A program made the translations under genes and the position numbers. Below are positions 55,401 to 64,000 of a stretch of 64,000 nt of DNA, piece by piece. The stretch comes from Stratiolaelaps scimitus. Its lineage: Eukaryota; Arthropoda; Arachnida; Mesostigmata; Laelapidae. The notes under the pieces are model-generated. The model made no database searches and was not told where the DNA came from. It saw only the letters and a program-made list of their open reading frames with translations. Position 1 is the stretch's first letter; each line of letters opens with the position of its first letter. The stretch spans positions 719,001 through 783,000 of the forward strand of contig JABWDB010000071.1 of assembly GCA_019614645.1 (NCBI GenBank), read 5' to 3'.

Positions 55401-55850
55401 CCATACCATATTTACAGACTGATGTCCCACGATGTCCCATTATAGAAAAATAATTTTCTCTCAATATTCTCTACCATCCCTTAAATTGTTTGCTATGAGT
55501 TTTAAACCACCCTGTATGAACAGACTATTCGAAATCTATTGTACAAGGATGAATATGGAGTTGTAAAAGTTACACTATTTGCAATACTAGCAGAATAACC
55601 GAGGCTTTGTTTAACTAATAAACCCATAATTTAAATTCATAGCATTTCATTCGTAGCACTCAAGTGGCTGCGATATATTAACTAGATCTGGTTTTTAATT
55701 TGCTACCAGTCAAATCTGATATATAGTAATTAACACAGATTTACTGCTATTTCGAAACATGCGATTATATAAATTCGATTCCTAGTATTACCACCGGTAC
55801 CGAATTTGATTTTATGTTGGACACAAAGCGAGCGACACCTTTGCTAACGG
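49431..55850. other. Intergenic region between divergent Src42A and Shaw
   Basis: Mostly AT-rich unique sequence without a recognisable gene, apart from the GC-richer island at 52440-54350. Short frames at 49888-50118 and 51358-51576 show no domain and lack splice or promoter support. Confidence 0.55.
52440..54350. other. GC-richer island with overlapping decayed ORFs on both strands
   Basis: Base composition changes abruptly, with many CpG and no microsatellites. Open frames overlap on both strands (minus 53056-53439, 53357-53722, 53723-54019; plus 53412-53687, 53732-53959). Residue use looks protein-like but I recognise no domain. Related strings occur near both edges (CGAACAACGTATTTCACGAA near 52570 and CGAACAACTATTTCACGAA near 54288) in direct orientation, which hints at terminal repeats of a mobile element. 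It could be an old transposon, a captured foreign segment, or a GC-rich regulatory block. Confidence 0.3.
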
Positions 55851-56250
55851 CTTATATAATTCCGAAAGCATCCGGAGAGTGCGGGTTATGGGTGACAAGG
55901 CCACGGCATCGCGTAAACGGATAGGAGATTGGAGGCCTAGCTATCATAGGGTCCTACGAGGACATTCGGGGGAAGTAGTTATCGTACGTCACATGCAAGC
56001 CGAATCCTGCGCGAAATGCTTCAACAGAATGAGGGGGAAAAAAGAGAAGAAGCTAAAGTGAGAAGGTCTAGGGGAATGAAGACTACGGGTCACCACCAGC
56101 ATCACCATAAGCCAGATCCGTTAGCCGCGTATCATTCGAACAAGCGGACAGGAAGGGAGGCTCTTAGCAAAGGAGCTGTTGGCGGGAGGTTAGCTGAGCT
56201 GAGCTGAGCTGGCGGGTTGGCTGGCTGGGCAGCGAGCACAACCCTGACCC

Positions 56251-56281
56251 GGGTTGGGGGGGGTGGGGGGGGGGGGGGGGG
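56251..56281 (+). repeat. G-run upstream of Shaw
   Basis: About 31 bases of nearly pure G with two short interruptions, nine bases before the NRF-1 palindrome. Quadruplex-prone on the plus strand. Confidence 0.8.
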
Positions 56282-56289
56282 TGACAGTC

Positions 56290-56301
56290 CGCGCATGCGC
56301 G
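56290..56301. promoter_or_regulatory. NRF-1 / Erect-wing palindrome
   Basis: CGCGCATGCGCG matches the NRF-1 consensus YGCGCAYGCGCR exactly. Its insect orthologue is Ewg. Position in a CpG-rich promoter-like block about 2.1 kb before the Shaw start codon supports function, but binding is inferred. Confidence 0.5.
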
Positions 56302-56393
56302 TATGCTCCAAACAAGCATTCGGCATGTAGTGGCAGTCAGGAGAGCCTCAGCTCACCCAAAGGTCCGCTCAGCTCGATTCTGACTGTGCTGCC

Positions 56394-56423
56394 CTCTCTT
56401 TCTCTCTCTCTCTCTCTCGCTCT
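56394..56423. promoter_or_regulatory. CT/GA tract (GAGA-type)
   Basis: A nearly pure CT repeat, equivalent to GAGA on the minus strand, the kind of element bound by GAGA factor at arthropod promoters. It may equally be a plain microsatellite. Confidence 0.35.
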
Positions 56424-58397
56424 TGGTTTCTATCTGTCGGTCTGTGTGTCTGTCTGGTTGTGTTTGATAGTCCAATCGTAAATACAGTACAGAAGCAGGT
56501 GCAGTGGATGGAGAACAGGCCTGGGGCGTTTGATCTAACAACACATACGTGGACACATTACGAGAGCAGCAGCAGCACATCTGTAGCGAACAACAGCAGC
56601 AGCAGCACACAACAAGCAAAGTGCCAGTCAGTCAGAGGCAATCACCCGGAAGCTGTGGTGGTGGTAGTGGTGGTGGTGGTGGAACTTGAGGTGTCAACAA
56701 TACACCGCCTTCCTCGTCGCGACACCATTCCGTGGATGTAGCCGTCAACAAGTACCAATTATTGACCAAGGGAGCCTCTATTTTATAGGGCTCTTACCTA
56801 GCCTACATTGACAAATGATGAAGTGAGATACTCATCGGTTCAGCAAAAAGCTTGGTCAATTAGGCGCAAACAGAGAGACGACAGCTCGATCGAAATTTGC
56901 GAGCAATATCATTACTACTCCGAATGCTGTATTCTCGCGGCCCCACATGGAAGTTAAATCAAGTGAACAGTATTAGTAGCGGTGTTTGTGTATCCAATAA
57001 TCTACATTTATGGTTAAAGCTCGCAATAATAATATAATCCCTGCATTTGTGTGCGCGTATGAAGTGACAATGAGATACAACGGACACCAAGTTTACATTC
57101 ACGTTCGGGTCGTCACCAAAGATCAGCTAGCTGTCAAGCGCAAGCGGTTTGTGTCGCCGGGATTTTGTTGGACGACTCGCTGCTACTGCGACTCCGATTT
57201 TGATCTCGCGATGTAAGAACGACCAGTGGAGACTGATTGCCACCCAGTCTACGGTGTGTCACTAGCACCTGCTGTTCGCTTGTCGCCCCACAGCAAACAA
57301 TGAGCAGACACATAATCCTCTCTAACCTGGGGGTGCTTAACTGCTTTTCATTTCCAGCTTCAGTATCATGAAGGCGGAAACGAACCAAATCAGCCCAAAC
57401 GCCTCGCCTTGCCTATAATTGCACCATTGAGAAGAGTCAAAGAGGACGACACAAAGGAACCCTCGAAAAGAAGGTTCTTGTTTTCTTTGTTGGTGCTTAT
57501 ACAATACTAATAACAACAACAACAATAACAACACAAAGTAAACAAACCAACTGAGTTCTCAACGCCCGTCATCGGAAAATCATCCGCTATCGCGCGCTCT
57601 ATTATTATAGAGCCACCACCACAGACGACGACGACGACAACAACAACAGCAGCAACAACGTCGAGGGCCATGATAGCGCCGTAAACATTTATCAACTTCT
57701 GTCGTATCTTACCCTATCTATTTGTATATAGAAATACAAATCTAGTAAAGAACAATTAGAAACGAAAGAATATCATAACCGCAGCGAAGGGCATAGTAAA
57801 GACAACAACATAGAGTAAATTATTATTACAACAACAACAACCGATACCAATTCGTTAATTGATATCTTATCGCCCGAGGTTGTGAGAATGTGAGATCTCG
57901 TAAAGTACCTGTTCCGGCTTCAGGCTATGATTATGATAGAAGGGCTGTTTACCAGTCTACCCCCCCATGAGAATATAAAGGATTCGAAGTGTGATAACTA
58001 CGACTAAAAAATGATCTTCATGAAACGATTGCCAATCAGGCTAGAAATCGACGTTATAGATAACCGAAGTCACATGGGTAGTTAGGCTACCTGGGTGCTG
58101 AATATACAATACATATTGTTGATGTTGAGTCAATCATAGGCCGCATGTCGACCGCCGATCAGTCGATGGGTCTATCAGACAACTTTCACACACCAAAAGC
58201 AGCAGGTGTAACCGAACGCAGCTGACGTCCTTTGGCGCATGCTTTGCTTCTAGGCCATTCAATCTACATTTTTATGAAGGCATAGCCTTTATAACTGTCT
58301 CAGCCTAGGGCCAGCACTCTGAAGCAGCTAGTGCAGCTGATCGTTCGCGTTGCGGATTTTGACCGTAGCATTTGTATCTCTGAGACAAAGCTACGCG

Positions 58398-58697
58398 ATG
58401 CACGCGGCTCGTGGGCTCGTCGACGCTGAAAATCGCGTCGTGCTTAACGTTGGTGGCATTCGATTCGAGACCTATAAACAAACCCTCAAGAAGATCCCTG
58501 CCACACGTCTATCGCGTCTTACGGAGGCACTGGCCAACTACGATCCGTTGCTCAACGAATTTTTCTTTGATCGACATCCGGGGGTATTTGCGCAAATTCT
58601 CAACTATTATCGAACAGGAAAACTTCACTATCCTACGAATGTTTGCGGACCACTCTTCGAAGATGAACTCGAATACTGGGGCCTCGATCCCAATCAG
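58398..58697 (+). CDS. Shaw: Shaw coding exon 1: T1 domain
   Basis: The first ATG in frame is at 58398 ([20 protein letters not shown]), a few residues before the conserved start of the T1 domain, as in fly Shaw. The frame stays open a little further upstream but without an ATG. The exon ends LDPNQ at a GTTAGT donor. It provides His77 and Cys83 of the intersubunit zinc site; the other two cysteines come from exon 2. Confidence 0.94.
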
Positions 58698-61304
58698 GTT
58701 AGTATACAACTCGTTCCGGAGAAGATTTCTCGTAACAGGTCGGTGTATCACACATTGATAGCTATAAAATCGATAACGTTCTGACCAGACATTACTGATT
58801 TCCAAAGATGGACCAGCGCGTAAACATGGACCATTTGAGGGGCCGAACTCCAAACCTAACGCAACCAATAGACCTCGTAATTTTATTTAAGTCTTCTAAT
58901 AGACAACATCTTTAAACTACAACGGGGTAGTTAAAAGTTGTTCAAGTCAATCTCGAAATTTTCAAATTGTGAATTTCTAATTCAACTCTGGTTTCACCAT
59001 CATCAGATGGTCGCCATGAGTTTTTATCAGAGCGATATCTTTTAATTCTACACATATGTCTATTCGACCAGATGCCAGCGCAAACCAGTGAAGGGATTGA
59101 CTTTAGAGTTAACTTATCATTCATTATGATTATGTGCCCACAATAGCCTATTATCTCATTTTCTTTTTTCTACTTTGAAAATGTCTCTCCTCTCTTTGAC
59201 ACCCGCCTATATGAATTTACATTGCACATCATCCAAATACATACGCCATACCTCGCAGCAATATGTACAATTTGGCATTACAAGAATTTTGTCTAAGGTT
59301 TAATTTCACTAATCATCTGGTGTTCTGAAATCAAAACATAGACGGGTATTTGTCACTTCGTGCAATTCAACTTCACTTCCCACTGCCATAGTATGAGGCA
59401 AATAAGTCTCTAAATATAGCCGTTTTATCAGAAACATTTTGAAGTTTATTTGTTTGGCTTTTTCCAATATAGTTTTTTTTTTCCATTGCATCTCCTCTGC
59501 CATATCTGAAGAATGACTTGGAGACCTTTAAGTTTAACTGTTACTCCTCGAGAATTTGAAACCGGATGCTTGCTTTTCTTAACTTAGCCTCTAATTTATC
59601 TATGTAATCTTTTAAATACCTAAATTTGATCAAGCTGCATTTAGGTAAGCTAGATATATTTCGCATTCATAGACATGGGCTACCCTTCATATTTACCATG
59701 ATGATATAAAAGAAGGTCCTATGCAACTATGACTCTATGTGATCTGCAATAGGATATGCACATATATGGGGTTTTGGTACGTTCTACTTTACACTTTCTG
59801 AACTAAGAATTAAAGTTAAGCAAAATTGGGTAATGTCCACTCGAGAAGTTTCGGATCGAAAGATTATATTTCTTATAAAGGTGAGAGCATGGACTTACGT
59901 ATCAGTCAGCGTACAGCATCAGCAAATGAAAGGAATATGTCAGATATCAGCAGGTTTAGGAATCATACATACAATCGTGTGTAATTTCATATAAGCAGAT
60001 ACTTAGGTTTGTTAACCTTTTATCGGTTCACGCAATTGCAGGTTGAACCATGCTGTTGGATGACCTACACGGTGTATCGAGACACGCAAGCAACTCTAGC
60101 TATCCTGGACACGTTGGATATAGAAAATGAGAAACCCTCCGATCAAGACCTCGCCAAAAAGTTCGGTTACGAAGAGGCCTACTTCAATAACAGTATGTCC
60201 TTCTGGCAAACGGTGAAGCCAAAAATTTGGCTGCTCATGGATGAGCCGTACTCATCACACTACGCGAAGTTCATCGCTGTGATGTCGGTATTCTTTATCT
60301 GTGTGAGCATTGTGTCCTTCTGCCTAAAGACTCATCCCAATATGCGCGTACCTGTCATCGTCAACAAGACCATCGAACAGGTAAACTACTATCAAGCACC
60401 CGCAAACCTAAGCGAGTACGCCATGAATCAAAATCGTTATTCCCCGACGGGCGGATGGGGGAACAGTGGTGGAAAGAAAGGAAGAAACTATTATCCTGAT
60501 ACCTGGATATTAGATAAGGTGAAAACAGATGCACACGCCGCTTTCTTCTATATCGAGTCGGTGTGCAATGCCTGGTTCACTTTTGAAATCGTCGTGCGGT
60601 TCGCCGTCAATCCGCGCAAGCTCGACTTTGCCCGAGACCCGATCAACATCATTGACTTCATAGCCACAATGTCCTTTTATAGCGATATGTTATTACAGTA
60701 CCTAGCTGCCGACCTAGAGAACGCGGACATCCTGGACTTCTTCTCGATCATTCGCATATTGCGACTATTCAAGCTGACCCGACACTCTCGAGGGCTTAAA
60801 ATCCTCATACACACATTTAAGGCCTCTGCCAAGGAGCTCGCGCTTCTCGTCTTCTTCCTCGTCCTTGGCATTGTGATCTTCGCCTCGCTCGTCTACTACG
60901 CCGAGCGGCTTGGCGTCAATCCAAAGAACGACTTCACCAGCATCCCTGAGGGCCTCTGGTGGGCTATCGTCACCATGACCACAGTTGGCTACGGGGACAT
61001 GGTGCCCAAAACATACGTGGGCATGCTAGTCGGTGCATTGTGTGCCCTTGCTGGCGTGCTCACTATCGGCCTGCCCGTTCCCGTTATCGTTAGTAACTTC
61101 ACCATGTTCTACAGTCACACGCAGGCCCGGGAAAAACTTCCCAAGACACGTCGACGCTTCATAGGGGAACCCAATCAACCGGCCAGTGGCGCAACAGGAA
61201 ATGAGGGCCAGTCGACGGTGGCGGGAATCGCCGCCGCCAACCGCCGTATGAACGCCATCAAACAACGACGGAAAGGGGCCGCTGAGCCATTATTGGACCT
61301 CTAA
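58398..61304 (+). CDS. Shaw: Voltage-gated potassium channel, Shaw/Kv3 subfamily (2 coding exons, 520 aa)
   Basis: Coding exons are 58398-58697 and 60042-61304, joined in phase 0. Domains in order: T1 tetramerisation domain 12-110 ([28 protein letters not shown]) carrying the complete HX5CX20CC zinc site (His77, Cys83, Cys104, Cys105); S1 about 175-197; a long S1-S2 loop with N-glycosylation sequons at Asn208 and Asn222; S2 265-288; S3 299-320; S4 330-352 with Arg338, Arg341, Lys344, Arg347 and Arg350 spaced every third residue; S5 362-387; pore with TVGYGD 414-419; S6 427-457 with PVP 445-447. It should form tetrameric, K+-selective, depolarisation-opened channels in the plasma membrane, typically of neurons. 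All key residues are intact. The C-terminus is short, Ala/Gly-rich then basic, ending AAEPLLDL; other splice forms may exist. Confidence 0.96.
58698..60041 (+). other. Shaw: Shaw intron (1.3 kb)
   Basis: Runs from the GTTAGT donor to the acceptor ACGCAATTGCAG. AT-rich, with no repeat or ORF that I can support. Confidence 0.85.
60042..61304 (+). CDS. Shaw: Shaw coding exon 2: channel core and C-terminus
   Basis: Starts [10 protein letters not shown] with the cysteine pair of the T1 zinc site and encodes all six membrane segments, the voltage sensor, the pore and the C-terminus without interruption, ending at TAA. The S1-S2 loop (about 198-262) carries NKT and NLS sequons and a Gly/Asn/Tyr-rich insertion ([19 protein letters not shown]) that makes it longer than I recall for fly Shaw. 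The gene is 520 residues, close to the subfamily norm. Codons are GC-richer than the flanks, as expected for an expressed gene. Confidence 0.97.
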   Translation, partial: VEPCCWMTYTVYRDTQATLAILDTLDIENEKPSDQDLAKKFGYEEAYFNNSMSFWQTVKPKIWLLMDEPYSSHYAKFIAVMSVFFICVSIVSFCLKTHPNMRVPVIVNKTIEQVNYYQAPANLSEYAMNQNRYSPTGGWGNSGGKKGRNYYPDTWILDKVKTDAHAAFFYIESVCNAWFTFEIVVRFAVNPRKLDFARDPINIIDFIATMSFYSDMLLQYLAADLENADILDFFSIIRILRLFKLTRHSRGLKILIHTFKASAKELALLVFFLVLGIVIFASLVYYAERLGVNPKNDFTSIPEGLWWAIVTMTTVGYGDMVPKTYVGMLVGALCALAGVLTIGLPVPVIVSNFTMFYSHTQAREKLPKTRRRFIGEPNQPASGATGNEGQSTVAGIAAANRRMNAIKQRRKGAAEPLLDL

Positions 61305-64000
61305 CATTAACCACCACCACCACTATCACCATCTCCCGGGCAAACTTAGCAAGCGCTCGCTCTCATATAACATTGTATGATGATGCTCTAAGGGCGCCCA
61401 CTCACACCTAACACGGAGCGACCTTTCAAGTTCCACAGCCTCATACCGACTAGTGGAACAGCGGCTTCAGCAACAGCAGCAGCAGCAATAACAACAGCAA
61501 CAAAACAAGCAACCAACCACTCATCTATCCACGGGATTCGAAATGCAGAAAAAGTCATAACTCTGCTCTGCTCTCGGATATTTAGCAATATTGAAATAGT
61601 TGTTTTGTCATTATACACAATGTTCGGTCTGATTCGAGCCGACCCACCTTGAGTTAGCCTACCTCGACGGTATCGGTTCTCATCATGTGAAATCAACCAT
61701 GTGGACACAGTGCTTACTACAAATGCCCGGTCAACAATTTTAAAAACAATTGAATTCAGCTTCTCGACAATATTGTCTCTGTATTCTCTGTGAATATGCT
61801 TCTACAGCATCATTTGCTTCTGCTCTTGTGGATCTGCAATATTTACCACGTCAGATACATGAAAATCTGAAAAGTACACACTGTCTATTTATAGCTTCGT
61901 CATGATTACTATCAGTATGCTTATGATGTTGAGTTGCCTTACTTTCTGTAAAACGTCGTAGATACAGTAATTATAATATAGGTACCAATTCGGCAACGAA
62001 AAAGGAATAGGGTGACACTTACTTTGTACGCTACGGCGGTTTATCTTGAATTTCGAGGGGCAGCTACCTCTCTTGTCGTGTATCAGAATTTCGGCTGTTG
62101 GCTCGACCTAATATCGACCATTTGTGAAACAAAGTCACAGTCGTTTAGACATACGTCGTCCACTTTTCATCTACATATCGGAGTTCACTGTAGATATTGG
62201 GAGTGGATCGTTCACGCGGTGCTTGTAACTTGTAACGCAATGTTTTGAGGAGTAGTAGGGCTCGAAATTAAAATCGCGGGGCTAATGATTCCATTTCTCC
62301 ACTGACTGACTGGGTAATTGGAAAAGCCAAAGCTTGTATTGTAAACAATTAAGAAAAGCATATGCTTATATAGTATGCTTCATTCAATTCGATGGTCGTC
62401 ACAGTCCTGATCGTTAGATCAACAGGACTTGACTGATGTGGTCCTTGTAGAAGCAAGGCTTCATGGGACTTCAATCAGGTATTTTGTTTACAGCGCCCGG
62501 TGACGTTCGCTTCGCCACTCGTGCTTACTAACACTGATCAAGCTCGATCTTATCGAGGAAATGTGATCAACTGCAATAATAATAATAATAATATAACAGT
62601 TACTACAATGAACACCTGTATGTCTAATATATAATATATATATCTAATATATATATTTACTATTATACTAAGAGCAAACTCTAACTGACAGCAGTTGACT
62701 AACATCAACGAGAATGGAAAGGATTTATGAAAAAGAAAACAATGAATTGTAGCAAACTTTATCATTCAGCTATACAAGAACCTCAGAACTCGAACGTTGA
62801 ACACCAAATACAAAGAACAATATCTTATAGAGCGGGAGTGGCATGGCACCACAGTTGAATTATTAGACAACCTGTTTTGGCGACCACCCAGAATCGCCAG
62901 AACCCTGGCATCATCTCCCTCCATCCTGACCATCGGCCTCGCCCTAACGAAGGTCGCACATAGTGAATGTGTGTGTGTCACAAAGCAGAGGACAACAAAT
63001 CGATCGTTTCCAGCGGTCAGATCTATACGGGTTAAAATCTTTGAATATCGCTGTATTCCCTCACAACAACCCCCTCCCAACCCCCCCCCCACCCCCAGAC
63101 ATACACACACACATACACACAGAGACACACAATTGCCCCCTATTTACTTAAACATATATTCAATTAAATAAACTGACTGGCTGAAGCCGCTTCACACTTT
63201 GTACTGCTCGTGGGTTGGATGGACCTTAACGAAATCCATGAATGGTGGAGATTCACTTGACATCATCATTCAGCTTGTTTGAGCACACCTGACGGCAAAC
63301 TGTACCAATGAGCTAAACATTAATAGAGAGGGCTAATATAGTAACGAAGTGCTAACATGGATCTGTGGTAGCATTATACAATATAAAAAAAAAAGAGTGA
63401 AAGTGCATGCAGCGAACATGCAGCTCGTACACTGACAGCTTCGAGACAGACAGAACAACAACAACAACAACAGAGGATGGGATGATTGAGGCTGTTTGCG
63501 GAGATACGTTGTATGTTGAGAAGAGTATTATATCGTACTCAAATCGTTACAGGCCCATAATCTCTGTGTGCCCCCAAGGTCACACTATCAGACTGGGACT
63601 GTGCATTCAGCTGGATGATTGGTCGACTGTCAGCCCATACTATCTGTATTTCCAAAATGGTACCCGACAATGGAACAAATCATTGTTCCTGGTCACTAAA
63701 GACACTTCGTTCATTAAATATATGTACACGTTTCTCATTCACCCTGTATTTCCTAGACAATGCGCACTACACCCTAATGAGAACACAAGGTAAATTATAC
63801 ACCATCTACATGCAGTACATAGAAACACGTACGCACAGAATACAGAAGACAGACGACCCAGAAACAAACGACACAGATTATTTATATATGCATCCGCTTA
63901 ATGACTGGCTCAACGTATCGACGTAATCTATAATACTTATCGCTAACATCGACATGTGAAGCTTTGTTTGAGCTCAGCAACATACCATCTTGAGAAAGAA
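61305..64000 (+). other. Shaw 3' flank / probable 3' UTR
   Basis: Begins with CCA and CAG-type repeats (61310-61330, 61470-61500). A canonical AATAAA lies at 63167-63172, just after a C-run and CA repeat (63069-63130), and is the best candidate end for a 3' UTR of about 1.9 kb. A 128-codon frame at 63407-63793 has no start context, domain or splice support that I can see. No other gene is visible to the window end. Confidence 0.5.
63167..63172 (+). terminator. Candidate polyadenylation signal for Shaw
   Basis: A canonical AATAAA about 1.86 kb past the stop codon. It is the most prominent plus-strand signal in the flank; use is unproven. Confidence 0.3.

Larger units (their letters stand above)
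55851..58397 (+). promoter_or_regulatory. Shaw: Probable Shaw promoter and 5' leader region
   Basis: From about 55.88 kb the sequence becomes CpG-containing and repeat-rich. In order it holds GAGCT repeats (56197-56210), a long G-run (56251-56281), an exact NRF-1/Ewg palindrome (56290-56301), a CT tract (56394-56423), TCTG repeats (56430-56460), CAG runs (56563-56610), a GGT run (56655-56683) and a GAC/AAC/CAG tract (57609-57660). Several acceptor-like sites lie just before the coding start, for example CTCTGAG before 58385, so a spliced leader is likely. No first exon could be defined. The short frames here are repeats. Confidence 0.45.

Noticed and set aside
63407..63926. Overlapping ORFs of 128 and 103 codons near the right edge
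   Set aside because: No domain, no promoter or splice context, and likely 3' flank of Shaw.

Overview
This is an animal nuclear genome window, most likely from an arthropod. Two genes are spliced through ordinary GT-AG introns, and their proteins closely resemble my memory of fly Src42A and Shaw. The sequence is AT-rich, with kilobase-scale introns, many (TA)n, (CT)n and triplet arrays, decayed mariner and Ty3/gypsy-type elements and tRNA-headed SINE-like repeats. A chelicerate such as a mite would fit, but nothing here fixes the taxon. No bacterial operon, CRISPR array or prophage is visible.

Layout. (1) Positions 1-6016, plus strand: the last three coding exons of an unrecognised Ser/Pro/Tyr-rich protein whose 5' part lies off the left edge. 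(2) 6017-16983: intergenic, holding a Ty3/gypsy-like gag fossil, repeat fragments and a long ATT/TTA-rich low-complexity tract. (3) 16984-47743, minus strand: a complete Src-family tyrosine kinase (Src42A type) in seven coding exons, 565 aa, with introns of 0.6-12 kb that hold two mariner carcasses, SINE-like repeats, perfect short hairpins and triplet-rich islands. (4) 47744-58397: the space between two divergent genes, with Src42A promoter/leader sequence on the left, a GC-richer island with decayed ORFs near 52.4-54.4 kb, and a Shaw promoter-like region at 55.9-57.7 kb carrying an exact NRF-1/Ewg palindrome, a G-run, a CT tract and CAG runs. (5) 58398-61304, plus strand: a complete Shaw/Kv3 voltage-gated potassium channel in two coding exons, 520 aa. 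(6) 61305-64000: its 3' flank.

How the genes relate. Src42A encodes a membrane-anchored cytoplasmic kinase and Shaw a plasma-membrane K+ channel. They lie head to head about 10.6 kb apart, and nothing in the sequence shows shared regulation. The unknown left gene and Src42A converge. I found no evidence of a new multi-gene system. The more unusual items are a large inverted repeat with a MITE-like element inside an intron, a decayed duplicate of the Src42A exon 4 splice-donor region, the GC-rich island, and triplet-rich promoter-like islands in Src42A intron 1.
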